In this document: piece after piece, positions 27,940 through 39,220 of the stretch | Position numbering within the stretch: position 1 is the stretch's first letter | How the letters are laid out: each line of letters begins with the position of its first letter | Notes under the pieces: generated by a model | The model's database searches: none | Seen by the model: the letters and a program-made list of their open reading frames with translations, nothing else | What the model was told of the DNA's origin: nothing | Translations under genes and position numbers: made by a program | DNA from: Apricaphanius iberus | Lineage: Eukaryota; Chordata; Actinopteri; Cyprinodontiformes; Aphaniidae | NCBI GenBank assembly: GCA_028564705.1 | Contig: JAPXFQ010000082.1 | Location: 2,480,001 to 2,544,000, forward strand | DNA length: 64,000 nt | Direction: 5' to 3'

Positions 27940-30468
27940 TTACTTTTCATCAAGACTCGCTTTGAGCTGAGCTTCCAGGGCCATCTTATCAAAAGTGCGC
28001 ATGTTTGTCTCCTCCCGCACTTTGTCACGCACATGAAAGGATGCCCTAGCCACGGAGCGGGCGCTCTCCAACACCGCCTTCTTCTCCCTGAAGATCTGCT
28101 CGCTTTTCTCCAGTTTCCTCTCGATGGACTGTAGAAGCTCGAGGCGTCGCTGCCTCTCCTCCTCCTCAACACGCTGCCTGTTGAGTTTCTGGAGTTTTTC
28201 CTTCTCCTGCCGAGTCTGAACTGCCCGCTTAGCTTTCTCCTTGGCCTTCTCCTCGGCCACTATGGCGGCGTGTTGGGCTCGTTTTGCAGCCTCCCTGACA
28301 CGGGCCTCCAAGAGCTGCTGCTGCTGCTTCTCGCGTTTCTCTGCTGCCTTGCGAGCCTTCTGGATTTGTTTGTCCTCGCGCTTGGCCTTTTCTTTCAGTT
28401 CCAGCCCTCGACGTTCAACTATCTGCTCATAGTTCTCAAGGGAGCGGTTGAGCTTCTCCTCTGCTGCCCTCTTAGCTTCTTCCCTCTCTTCCTGTTCTCT
28501 ACGGTCAATTTCTTGTATCAGGGCGGCATGACGTCTCCTCTCTGCTTTATTCAGACCTCGTCTTTCCTCCTGGGCTTGGTGCTCCCGCTCTTGCCTCTTC
28601 AGCTCTGCAATAGTAAGCTTCTCCTCCAGGAGCAACCTTTCTTGCTCTAGTACTGCAGCCCTCTCTTCTTCCAAAGCCTTCAGGTTCTGTTCCTGAAGAG
28701 CTTTTTTGTGCTTCTCCTCCCGTGCCGCTTGCTGTAGCTTCAGCAGACGGTTGCGCTCCTGCTGCTCTGCAAGCTCCTTCCAGCGCTCCTCATGCTCCTC
28801 TGCCTGTCGCAGTTTTGCAGCGGCTGAGTCGCGCTCCTGCTGGGTGATCTTCTGCTGACGTATCGAAACTTGGGTCTGCCACACTCTCTGACACTGGAGC
28901 ACCGCTCGCTGCTTCTCCCTGTCCTCTTGCTCCCGCCGCAGCTCCTCCATCCTGCGCTCACTGTCCCACTGAAGGTGAGCAACATAGCGGGTCTGACTCA
29001 TTATGTCTTCCTCCTGATATCTGGCAAGCATCAAAGCTGCAATCTTGCGGTCACGCTCAGACACAGCCTTGAGTCCTCGACGCTTCACCTCCTTCACAAT
29101 ACGCTCCACCTTCTGTGTTGTCTGAGGAGAGTGACTGAGGTCTCCGAGGCTGAGGCTGCGGCCCATTAGGGAGTTGAAAGTGGCCATAGTGCGAGCTCGA
29201 GGACTTGTCATTTTAGCCCAGTGGTCTCGTGCACCGTCCCAACTGTAAGCAGACGAAGCCCCAGACTCTGATGAGGTGCATGTAGTTGTGGTGGTTGAGG
29301 AGGCTGAGCAGCAGACAGGATCCATTCTTCGCTGTAAAGACTCTAAGGAATGGCTTTTCCCTCGGGTCTTGGAAAGGAATCCGAGATGTCCGTTGTGCTG
29401 AGAAAACAGCCCTCTTGTTACTCCATTTAGAGGTGTGTTGGAGCTCTGAACGGCAGGCTTCGACACTGATGATGTTAATGTAGAGTTGGCTCTGGGGAAC
29501 GAGGGAGGTTTCGGTGTCGATCTCGGAAAAGTGTTTGAAGATTTACCGCCAGGGGATTTCTTGACCATTGGTGGGGGACCAGATGAGAGTGGATGCGTGG
29601 TTTTGGTATGTTCAGTTGATGGGGACACTGAAGCTTTGACTGAGCCTTGAAATATACCCTTCGAGGGTGGTAGAGATGTTTTGGGGCCAGACTTTCCTGA
29701 CGGGGAAGTTCTAGTTTGCATGGATTTTGGGGAGGTACTAAGAGTAGAGGTGGAGGCTTTCGATAAAAGGGCTGCCCCTGATGCTGCAGATTTAGAGGAA
29801 ACTACAACATTGGGGACTGAGCTGGAGGTTACTGTACCAGATTTAGGAGACACACTGATCCCAGATGTGACTTTATCCACAGAGGATGAAGACGTGCTGC
29901 TGTTGACAGCTGCTTGGAGAATCCTTCTTTTTTCCTCTCTAACAATCCTCTCCCTCTCTTCCCTGCATTGCCTGAGTTTGCCATGTCTGTCCTTCTCATA
30001 GACTTCAAAGAGACCTGTGGCGACACGCATGGACCGGCCAGGAGCCTCGCGGACAAAGTCAGCTAGTGGGCGAGGCAGCAGCTCCACAGGTTTGACTCCA
30101 CATCGAGCACATGCCTCCAGAGAGCGGGGGCTTGTCAACACATAACGACTGCCCTCCGCCTCAGGCGAATCAAAGTTGTACAGGTCCAGGTGCAGTTTGG
30201 GTGGCAAATCTGTATCAGTCTGAGTCTGGGGTTGCTGGGGTGCTTCCCCCTGCGTGTTGGCCTGTGGTCCAGCTGGAGACACCGTGTGGCAGGGGCTGGG
30301 CTCTGAGCTGCCAGTGGGCGGTGTCTGGAAATCAGCATCACCTTCCTCCTCAGTTGTCGTGCCATCGACCGGTTCTGGTGGTCGAGAGTCTTCAGCGGCC
30401 ACAGTTGGTGTATCAAGTCGTGGGCCTTTACATTTATTCTGCTCCTCAACATCTGAGGGGTCGACCAT
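27940..30468 (-). CDS. ccdc177: ccdc177: coiled-coil domain-containing protein 177, complete single coding exon
   Basis: An open frame of 842 codons without introns. Residues about 91-183 are the most conserved block: LHLDLYNFDSPEAEGSRYVL, SPRSLEACARCGVKPVELLP and EAPGRSMRVATGL. About 184-400 is Ser/Thr/Pro-rich and low complexity, ending with KSHSLESLQRRMD. From about 450 to the C-terminus it is a continuous, highly charged Glu/Arg/Lys/Gln coiled coil (for example KRRGLKAVSERDRKIAALML). The block order matches vertebrate CCDC177; function is poorly known and no enzyme motif is present. I chose the ATG at 30468 (MVDPSD) because it matches the conserved family start; the frame is open 24 codons further, but a good acceptor (cccctttatctgcag) lies between. 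It lies tail-to-tail with plekhd1, as in human 14q24. Confidence 0.94.
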   Translation of the reverse strand: MVDPSDVEEQNKCKGPRLDTPTVAAEDSRPPEPVDGTTTEEEGDADFQTPPTGSSEPSPCHTVSPAGPQANTQGEAPQQPQTQTDTDLPPKLHLDLYNFDSPEAEGSRYVLTSPRSLEACARCGVKPVELLPRPLADFVREAPGRSMRVATGLFEVYEKDRHGKLRQCREERERIVREEKRRILQAAVNSSTSSSSVDKVTSGISVSPKSGTVTSSSVPNVVVSSKSAASGAALLSKASTSTLSTSPKSMQTRTSPSGKSGPKTSLPPSKGIFQGSVKASVSPSTEHTKTTHPLSSGPPPMVKKSPGGKSSNTFPRSTPKPPSFPRANSTLTSSVSKPAVQSSNTPLNGVTRGLFSQHNGHLGFLSKTRGKSHSLESLQRRMDPVCCSASSTTTTTCTSSESGASSAYSWDGARDHWAKMTSPRARTMATFNSLMGRSLSLGDLSHSPQTTQKVERIVKEVKRRGLKAVSERDRKIAALMLARYQEEDIMSQTRYVAHLQWDSERRMEELRREQEDREKQRAVLQCQRVWQTQVSIRQQKITQQERDSAAAKLRQAEEHEERWKELAEQQERNRLLKLQQAAREEKHKKALQEQNLKALEEERAAVLEQERLLLEEKLTIAELKRQEREHQAQEERRGLNKAERRRHAALIQEIDRREQEEREEAKRAAEEKLNRSLENYEQIVERRGLELKEKAKREDKQIQKARKAAEKREKQQQQLLEARVREAAKRAQHAAIVAEEKAKEKAKRAVQTRQEKEKLQKLNRQRVEEEERQRRLELLQSIERKLEKSEQIFREKKAVLESARSVARASFHVRDKVREETNMRTFDKMALEAQLKASLDEK

Positions 30469-30480
30469 AATTGGCTTACT

Positions 30481-31189
30481 CTGCAGATAAAGGGGGCAGA
30501 GATCAGTGCAAGAATGGTAGGATGTCTCAAACGCACACAACCCCCCCCCAAAAACAATTAAACTTAAACCTTAATTCAGTTCACATCTTACCACAGATAT
30601 ACGGTCTGTGGGGGAAGGGTCAAAGCAAGCTTTTAGCAATGCATGCATGCATGCATGAGCACATGTTCATACACTCAGTGATTTTACACCAGATGAGACA
30701 TTTTCCCTTTAGGGGAAGCGAAATAACACACACACACACACTTACACACGCACACTTACACGCATACACGCGCACGCACACACACACACACACACACAAA
30801 CATCCCTTTAACATAAAGGCTATTTTTGGCAGAGTTACTAGGCTGAAAGAATTTGATTACTCATAGCCATGTCTTTACTCTATATCACACAATAAACCTA
30901 TAATTACATATAAACACCAAGGTAAAATATGGTAAAAATAAGCTGATAGTATTTGATTATGTGACCGATTGTGGCCCGAATTGATTATAGGCGCGCTCCT
31001 GCTCACAGGCAGTGAAGGCCTGGACTTTTCCATTGTAATCCACATCAGTGAAGCAGAAGAACTGAAGGACAATACTTATAACAATCTAATGTCATTGTGC
31101 TATAAATAGAATATACGCGTACATTAACGTGAATATGCAGGCTGCGTATATTTAAAGCAGTTTTATACAGCATGTTTATCTCCACTGAC
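30481..31189 (-). other. ccdc177: Probable 5' UTR intron of ccdc177
   Basis: On the - strand, CTGGCAG|GTCAGTG at 31190/31189 is a good donor and cccctttatctgcag|AG at 30481/30480 is a good acceptor with a pyrimidine tract. This would join a non-coding exon to position 30480, 12 nt before the start codon. It is inferred from sites only. A CA/TG repeat at 30726-30798 lies inside. Confidence 0.5.
30726..30798. repeat. Imperfect (CA)n microsatellite
   Basis: CA-rich run with interspersed CG and TTA units, located in the likely ccdc177 5' intron. Confidence 0.85.
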
Positions 31190-31640
31190 CTGCCAGGGGA
31201 CCAAATGTTTTCTAAACCAGTGCTTCTCTCCCCTTTAATCCTCGCAGCATCCCTTGCTCCCTGCATAATAGCAGGATTTCAGGAAAAACGGCTCCGGCCG
31301 TTGATGCAAAGATGGAGCATCACAACACTGCAGCCTCCAGCAACACGATGGAGACAGATGGAGCGCCTCGCAGCCCGTCAGCCTCTTTCTGTGGCGGATA
31401 ATCAAATCAGCTAGATCACGATTTGAACACAGAGCAGCCCCGAAAGAGAATTTTACTGCGTCTCTCCAACGACAGATATATCTTCTCCAGCTTCCGCTGA
31501 TCCTCCCTTTTTTGTGCAGCGTATCGCGTAAACATCCGCGGTCTCCACCTGCTTCACAGCACTTTCTCTCATCTCAGCATCCTAAGCTCCGCCTGCTTTA
31601 GGCAAGCAGTCTGGAAGAAGACTGACCCGTTCACTCACTC
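31190..31640 (-). promoter_or_regulatory. ccdc177: Probable first exon and promoter region of ccdc177
   Basis: The only CpG-containing, less A/T-rich stretch upstream of ccdc177: gcggataatc, gtatcgcgtaaacatccgcgg and ctccgcctgc on the + strand. No TATA box is convincing. The transcription start is not determined. Confidence 0.4.
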
Positions 31641-32689
31641 ACGTTCTGCTTTAATATGTTCCAAAAAGGCAGGCCAAAATACTGCAAAATGAGTAAAACA
31701 TTTATATCAAAAATAAATAAATAAATAAATAAATAAATAAATACTGGAGTAATATGAGATGTCGGCACAGCCTCCGGTTTAACCGTGCGAAAAGAGGGTT
31801 TACGCAAAAGAACGAAAAGATAAATATATAAATAATGATGATGATGATAATATTGACAGTCGTGAATTAATCATTTAAATAAAAAGACAATAATAAATAC
31901 AAAATAAGGTAACATAATAATAATACGATTAAATAAATAAATAAAGTGCTGTCTGAACTACTCAGGGCTTTACTGAGTTCAAAGGGCGTATGCAGTGTTA
32001 AAGTAATAAATAAATAAAAATAATAAAATAAAAATAGACATTTATAGGTTTAAAAATCTCTATAACTAAACATTTGAAAAGGAATAATAAATGATAATAT
32101 AATAAAATGAAATAGCTACAGTAGCCCACTTGGATAAATTAGGTGAATGTCATAAGTAGTATATAAAATAATGACCCCAGACATGGTTTATAGATGCATT
32201 AATGTGCGTAATATGGGCTTTTTTAAACAACTACCCTGAGCTAATCTTGTGTGTGGCACTGAACTTGTGTATTTAATCAGAATGGACACTGGGTGGCGCC
32301 GCAGTAACACAGGCTGGGACTTAAGTAAGGCCAGGCGCAGCTAGCGGTGGCATTTTAGAATAAATGTAGAATTGGAATTATGGCCGGTTTTATTTGAAAT
32401 AGAAGCGTGGGTTTGTTCCAGGAAAGCAGAATCTCCAAATAAACTTTCAGGTAAAAAACAAAACAAAGAAGCTGTAGAAGTAGAACTTCAGTGTTCTTCT
32501 TTCATGTTGCCCATACATGTGATTGTCAAATGAATGTATGTGTTAAAATTTACAGTTTACAATAGAAAAGATGGGGGAAAAAAGGCTCTTTGGTTTTGCT
32601 TGGTGGTTCAAAACTTACAACAACGCCAAAAATATCTAGGAATAAGAAGAATTTTGAAAAAAACTTTTGGTCTGTGATTGAACCTCTAC
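31641..32689. other. A/T-rich intergenic DNA with (AAAT)n
   Basis: Contains an (AAAT)8-type microsatellite at 31710-31742, GATGAT repeats at 31836-31848 and many AATAA runs. No gene. Confidence 0.5.
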
Positions 32690-34085
32690 TCACAAGTAAA
32701 AAGGCTTGCAAAAAGTATCCATACCCTTGTTCTATTTTCTATATCAAAACTGCCAAGTTCAAATTAATGTTTTGTTGGGTTTTTATGTGACAGACCGTTG
32801 ACAAATTAGTGCATTATTGTGTGATGGAAGGAAAATGATAAACGTTTTCCAGAATGAGAAATTAATAAAAGGTTCGGCATGCATTGTGTTAAGCTTCAAA
32901 CATAAAATCCATAGCAACCATTTGCCTTCTGAATAAGCGTAATTAGTCAATAGAGTCATGTGTGTCACTTAAGCTCAGTGTAAATCAAGCTGTTCTATGA
33001 AACCCTCATAGGTTTGTTAGGGAACAGTAGTAACCAAACTGGAATATGGTCGTGGAGAGGTTGCAACCCGGACCAGTGTATAAAACTATACCACAAGCTT
33101 TTCAAGATCCTTGAGAGCATTGTAGATGATAATCTTTTGCATCTGTTCGGCATGCATGCAAAATGCTATATTTAGTAAAACACTTACAGTGCACATCACA
33201 TGATGATGGAAGCATAATGCTGTGAGAACAGAGGACTGGTCATGAAGATGGATAGAAGTAAATACTGTCAAATACTACGATAGAACCTGTCAGAAACTGT
33301 AAAACACCTTGCTTGATGGTGACCTCCCAGAGGCACAACAAAACATACAACCAGAGTTACAGTGCGGGGGTTTTGATCAAAGCCTATTCATGTCTAAGTT
33401 GGCCCAGTCAAATTCCAGACCTAAATCCATTTGAAAACCGATGACAAAACTTTAGAAACGCTGTTCACGGAGTCTCTCTTTTTGGTCTTTATACACAAAT
33501 CTTTAGTTGTGAATGGAGCTGTGACGAAAAACGCTGCGAAGGGAGGAGTGTCTGGCCATCCTGCTGAAAGCTTTCTGAGCACTTTCACGACCAAATCCAG
33601 CCTCCGACAGTGTTCAAGCAGTGTAAGAAAATCTACAACTCCGATTTGCAGTCAACCAATGAGGGAGGGACACTGGACACTGGTGTCGGGAGCACAATGC
33701 GACTGTAGCAGTATTAACATCGGCGACAGTGGAGGGTATGTGCAAGAACATGTAGAGCAACAAAGAAGCTGAATTTACTCAGCTTCGGCAGCAAACGCAA
33801 ATTACATGACATTTTATCATCGCCACAATGTGACATGTAGCAGTTATCTGTGACGGCCAAAAAACGCACAGTGTGAACAGGGCTTGAAAGCATTTTGCTT
33901 GGGGTAGTTTGCAAAGAAGACAGATGAAAACTTTCATCTTCCAGAGGTATAAAGCTACAGGAGACACGTCTTAAAGGTTGTGCAACTGTAATTGCAGCAA
34001 GGCATAATTCTACAAAGCAGTGATTATCGCTAAGCGGCAGAAAAGTAAATCTTTGACAAGCAGAGGAGCACAAGTTTAGTCTGTG
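32690..34085 (+). mobile_element. Tc1-like relic with an insertion
   Basis: The terminal phrase ttgcaaaaagtatccatacc opens it. Transposase-gene fragments follow to about 33470 (cacatcacatgatgatgg, gcccagtcaaattccagacc, aaacgctgttcac), and the tail resumes near 33900 (agtttgcaaagaagacagat, caactgtaattgcagcaagg). The 33470-33895 segment does not belong to it and is probably a separate insertion with a gtgtgaacagggctt end. Confidence 0.65.
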
Positions 34086-34099
34086 TTCTCTCATCTTTC

Positions 34100-36290
34100 A
34101 CAACGTATTAGCTTAATTAACACGCTGAAAGCCACTTTTTATAACAACAGTCGTCTGGTTTGGTTCAGTGATAATTAGATAACCTTGAGTGAAAACCACA
34201 GTGATAATGACCAACTGAACTTCTGACACGTTGTGGGGAACAGTGCGAGTTTAATTGGTCCCCCCGTGTACACCATATCAAGAGTAGCAAATAACTGGGA
34301 ATTTGGTAGCTGGCTTGTTAACTGGGGGCACAGGGTCTGGGTGCGTGGGGATTTAGAGCGGAGCAGGGCACGGGGCACAGTTCACTGCCCGACAACATTT
34401 TTCTTTTTCTGTTTTTGTTTTTGGTAGGACACACTCCCCACCACCAACGCTGGACTGAGGGGTTCATCGAGAGGTGAGCTCCTCGGTGCAATCATGGAGA
34501 CCACTGCAAAGCCCAGCTGGGGGTTTTGTGCTGGTTCGCATTCTGGAGGAGCCAAAGAGAATTGTTTGCATGTACATTTTATTTTCTATTCAGCTTTGCA
34601 CATTCTCACAAACAAACTGTCAGGTATCTTTTTTTCAACTTGGTGGCTTGATTTTGATTGTCTAGTGGGTTAAACTGGTTACACTATAAGTACTTAAACC
34701 CATTACCAATGACCTCTGTATTTGCTGTTTTGTCACGCTTACTTATGATCATTAAACTAACTTAAATATAAAAATGAATGATTATGTAATGAAGAAGATT
34801 ATTTTAATAATTAAAGGAGAAAACCTTTAGAGCCAAGCCAAACAAGATCCCTGAGAAAATATAATTATCCTCCTTGTTAAATAATAAAGTTGCAATTAGC
34901 CAAACATAATTCAGTCAAAACAAAGTGTACAAAAATGTGCAGTGGCAGAAAATGCATTCTTTCTTTTCTTGCTTTTTATTAATAAAAATGTCAAAAGTAG
35001 TGTTTGCTTGTACATTTGCATCAGCCCCTCCTTAATTATTACTTTTGAACTTTCCCTTTGGCTGTAACTAAAGCTGCAAGTTTGGTGGAGTCCATCTACT
35101 GACTGAAATGTTTTATTTTAATATAGCTCAAGCTCAGTCAGAGATTTAGCTACAAGCTTTGACTAGGCCATTCAAATGCAGGGATATGATTGGATCTGAC
35201 CGTGTCTGGGGTTGTCCTAATAGAAAGTGAACCGGCTCTCTAATCTCATGTCTGTCTCCATCCATCACCTTATTAACATTGACTAACGTCCCTTTCTTTT
35301 CATAAAGTAAAGAATTCACCACAGTATCATGCTGACATCCTAGTTTTTCCTTTGTGTTTAGGATGATGTGTATTCTTTTTATTTGGGCTAGGATGTTAAT
35401 TTTCCTCACCTGACCGTCCTCCACGTGTCCTTTGGCGCAATTGCAAACGGACCTTCCACTAACTTTGTTCAGAGAACGTGTTCCTCATTGCCAATTTCAA
35501 TAAAGAGTATATGTGTATGTTGTACTGTTCATAGTTATGCTTTTAACAGATCCTCCGACTGGAACTGTATTTTTCTGCAGCTCCTCTCGAGATACCACTG
35601 GACACAATTCTAGAGTTTGCGCTAGAAATTTTTTTTGTCAGTTTAACTGGCAGGATCAAAATCATCTCATCACACCCATTCAATATGTTATTCATTTTCA
35701 TTTTAGTCTTCCATCAAAACAACCTGACCAGAGAACTACGCTTAAAACAATATTAAACGCTTACACTTATTATAAGAATTCCTGATGCGGTTCATACATA
35801 GCATGGAACGCAAATGCTCACCGTTTTTTTGGTAATCTAATAGTCAGATCGTTGCAGATGTTATTGTCATAAGGTTTTTCATTTTTGCCTCGGACAGAAT
35901 AGATTACCCCGTCATGGGGTTTTAGCTGTTGATCTGCAGGCAGAATCCGCTCTTTGCTTCCGCACTGGAGACTGTAATTAAGTTAATCCCTTTAGACAAA
36001 AAGTTTTAACATGAGGAAAAATTTCATCCATTGAAGTGACCACAAGTCAAAGAATCAGAACGACTCATTTCCTGACCCGTAAACTACTGGAGGAAAATTG
36101 GCTTTTAAAGCAACAGCAAGCTCGACCCGACACCTGTCTGAGGCACACATCGGGTTCTTTGGAGCGCATCTAACCTGCTGCACTGCCCACAGTAGCACTC
36201 CAGAGCCTCTCTAACTTTGCAGTCAGCTCCCGGTCAGCAAGATGCATTGGATACAGAGTATAGGAATCTTCTCTTTAATTAATGTATTTA
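34100..36290. other. Intergenic DNA
   Basis: No gene recognised. The 35140-35440 portion has an open - strand frame of 92 codons with no family resemblance, probably repeat-derived. Confidence 0.4.
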
Positions 36291-36294
36291 GCTG

Positions 36295-36505
36295 TGATGG
36301 AATGGCGACCTGGCTGGGGTATACCCCGCCTCTCACCCGTTGACAGCTGGAGATAGTCCCCCCGCGAACCCTGGATGACTAAACCGTTCAGAAGATGGAT
36401 GGATGGATGGACTGGCGACCTGTCCATGGTATTCGCCCGATGATCGCTGGAGATATGAACCAGACCGCCCGCGACCCTTCAAGGAGAAGCAGACTAATGG
36501 ATTGA
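36295..36505. repeat. Dispersed fish repeat, two diverged half-units
   Basis: Contains gcgacctggctggggtatac / ccgcctctcacccg and a second diverged unit gcgacctgtccatggtattc, separated by gatggatggatgga. This is the opposite-strand form of the repeat at 42541-42845. Confidence 0.6.
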
Positions 36506-36949
36506 ATTTATTTACATGGACTCTGCACATTTACTTCAACGGTCAGAGGTGTGAATACTAATCTGTAAAAATGACAGACAGCCCTCAGATTTTTCCGTCA
36601 CCGTTCTAAATAAAACAGAAAATTGTCAAATACACAAAATTTTTCGTTTAATGTGACCCCTACTTGAACCATACTCATAATTTTTGGACTTGAATTGATA
36701 AGTGCTTCATGAGATCTTCAAAGCCTAGTAAATTGTTTTATGAGGCATTATTGTTTTTTTTTCATTTTACAACTGAATTTCTCACCTGTCTGATGTGTTC
36801 CTTGTTGCGTTTGTTTGCTAATGGTCTCTTCAAACCTTTCAGGTCTTCACAGAACTGTTGGATTTGGTAGTAAGATTAATTGCACAGTTTGACCCTAATT
36901 ACCAATTGGGGGGTTTCTGAAGATGGTTGTACTGGATTTTATATAGAGG

Positions 36950-38290
36950 TATCAGAGTTAAAGGGAAAGTACTTCTTTTTTTTCAACCTGAAACTTATTT
37001 ATAGAATGCATTTACTCACCCAGAAAATTTTGGAGCCACTTGGATTCCTTTGGGAGAAGTTTAGATTAATTCACGATTAGCGTATATCCATATAATGGGA
37101 GATAATGTGGCAACCAAAGTGTAGCCTCTGAATAAGACATTATCTGCCACAAAACTCCTTCGTTTCTTCAATCTGTTGTCATGAATTGCTATCACGATTC
37201 CCCTGTTAGTTCGGAGGTGCTTTGTTGTTGTCTGCAGAGGTGTTTTACAGGCTTTTAATCCCACTACACTAACGTGCAATTTCAATTACGTCTCTGCCTT
37301 GCTGTTGTAGTCTGAGCAGAACTTTCACTCTGTGCTTAACGTTGGTCGGTTAGACAGAACTTGCTACAGCAAACATTACACACAAACACAATAATCAAGC
37401 GGACTACGTTTCCCTTCCACAACCTACTTAGACTACAGCTGTAATGGGGGACGGCTGCAACATCATTGAAATCACTTTTAAATGTAAATTGGAATCTGTT
37501 GGATTAAAAGCCTGTAAGAAACCCCTGGAGACAACTATGCAGAGCTCCTTCGAGACGCTCAGAACTCAATGGGGAATATTGCTAGTGATTCAAAACAAAA
37601 CATTGGTGAAATTCAGGAGTTTTGTGGCAGATAATGTCTTATTTAGAGGCTCCATGTTTGTTTCCCCATTAACTGCCATTATATGGATATACGCTGATCA
37701 GTGTTGGGAGTAATGCCCTACAAAAGTAATGAGTTACAGGAATATGTAACTTTTTTCAGTAACTGAGCAATGTAATACATTACTTTCGGTATATACAGAA
37801 ATATATTACTAGTTACAATTTCAGTAACTCAAGTTACAAGCACATTTTAATTTTTTTTCTGGTCAAGGATCAGGACTCAAGGATCTAGAAACTTAATTAT
37901 AATAAAATAGTCTTACAGTATTTGTGGTGTGACACTTGTGTAAACAATAAACTGATAAGTCACGGTGGTTAGAAAGTCGTGTTAGATATTTAAGATGTTT
38001 TCCCAAAACTAACTTAAAGTACTTTAACTCAGTTACATTTTTAAGACGGTAATATGTAATGCAAACATATGACATTTTTGACACTGTAGTTAGTTATGTG
38101 AAATATATTACAATTTTTTGTAACTTGCCCAACACTGACGCTGATCGCAAATGGATCCAAACTTCTCCCGAAGGACTCCAAGTGGCTACAAACTTGGTGA
38201 GTAAATGAATGTAATGCATGCTATAAATAAGGTCCAGGTTGCAAAAAAGCGGTACTTTCACTTTGAGAAGAATTACAAATACAAGCTTTA
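36950..38290. mobile_element. Foldback transposon, arms of about 350-400 bp, with a nested hAT MITE
   Basis: The left arm (about 36955-37320) is inverted in the right arm (about 37425-37698 continuing at 38138-38285). Matching pairs include gccacttggattcctt with ccaagtggc, gcgtatatccatataatggg with the 37678-37692 inverse, gacattatctgccacaaaac with gttttgtggcagataatgtc, and ggcttttaatcc with ggattaaaagcc. The nested MITE at 37699-38137 splits the right arm. No transposase is seen. Confidence 0.75.
37699..38137. mobile_element. 439-bp hAT-type MITE with perfect 8-bp target duplication
   Basis: The ends CAGTGTTGGG and CCCAACACTG are flanked by acgctgat on both sides (37691-37698 and 38138-38145). 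The interior is made of ttacaagttac/gtaacttg-type repeats typical of a common fish hAT MITE. Its removal restores continuity of the foldback arm. Confidence 0.9.
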
Positions 38291-38324
38291 CTTTTAATTT
38301 TACTTTCAATGGATGGATGGATGG

Positions 38325-39220
38325 ACTCATCAGTCCAGAGCACCAGCCCGCTGATGAACAAACTGCCTTCTGCTACAGCCAAATATTTCACATGTTGACT
38401 CATCAGTCCAGAGCTACCTTGTTTTTTGCTCCCTCACAGTTCCTATCTTGTTATGCATACTTGAGTCTCTTGGCTTTTTTTCATGTTGGAGTTATGGCTT
38501 TTTGGCTGTAACTCTTTCATGAAGACCACTTCTGGCCAGACTTCTCCAGACAGTAGATGGGTTTACCTGGGTCCAACTGTTTTCTGCCACTTCTAAGCTC
38601 ATGGTACTCCTGGATATCTACCGATTCCGAAGGGTAATAAGCTTGATGCGTCTTTCATCTTCTGCACTAGGTTTCTTTGGCTGACCGCTGTGTCTGGGAT
38701 CCTCAACATTGCCCCTTTCTTTGTGCTTCTTTAAACGAGCTTGAACAGAATATCTTGAAACCCCAGCATGTTTTGATATCTTTGTCTGGGATAGACTTTA
38801 CTAATGAAATATAATCTTGTGTTTTGTTGCTGTGCTCAATCTCTATATGACATGAAACTACTGTATCTCCCATAACCTCACCGTTGTAGCAGAGTTTGGC
38901 TTTTTCTGACCCAGTTTTTAGCCTCCTACAAAGCTGTTTCTGTGTTTCTTACCCTGTGTTTCAACCTACTTGGGACACTGATGATCTGTTTGTTATAGTT
39001 GGTTGATCAAACACCTGACTATAATCCTACAAAATCCCTGACTTTGAAGGCAAAAGTTAGCAACACCAAATGTTGATTTGATTTAGATTTTTCTTTTGTA
39101 TGCTCACTCTGCATTTTATAAATTGATAAAAATCAACAAATCTTTTATATTTTCCAAAAGCATTCTTTGTTAACAGCATTTATTTCACACCTGCTTAAAA
39201 CCTTTGAACACTACTGTAGG
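38325..39220 (-). mobile_element. Tc1-like element (third family), degenerate copy 1
   Basis: On the - strand the right terminus reads tactgtagg-neighbouring gttttaagcaggtgtgaaat. The transposase N-terminal region is represented by gcccaaagaaacctagtgc-like pieces (38660-38700) and by the catgaagaccacttctggcc stretch. It aligns along its length with 57180-58640. No intact frame. Confidence 0.6.

Noticed and set aside
28241..30490. Several + strand frames of 60-126 codons
   Set aside because: Antisense shadows of the ccdc177 coding exon.
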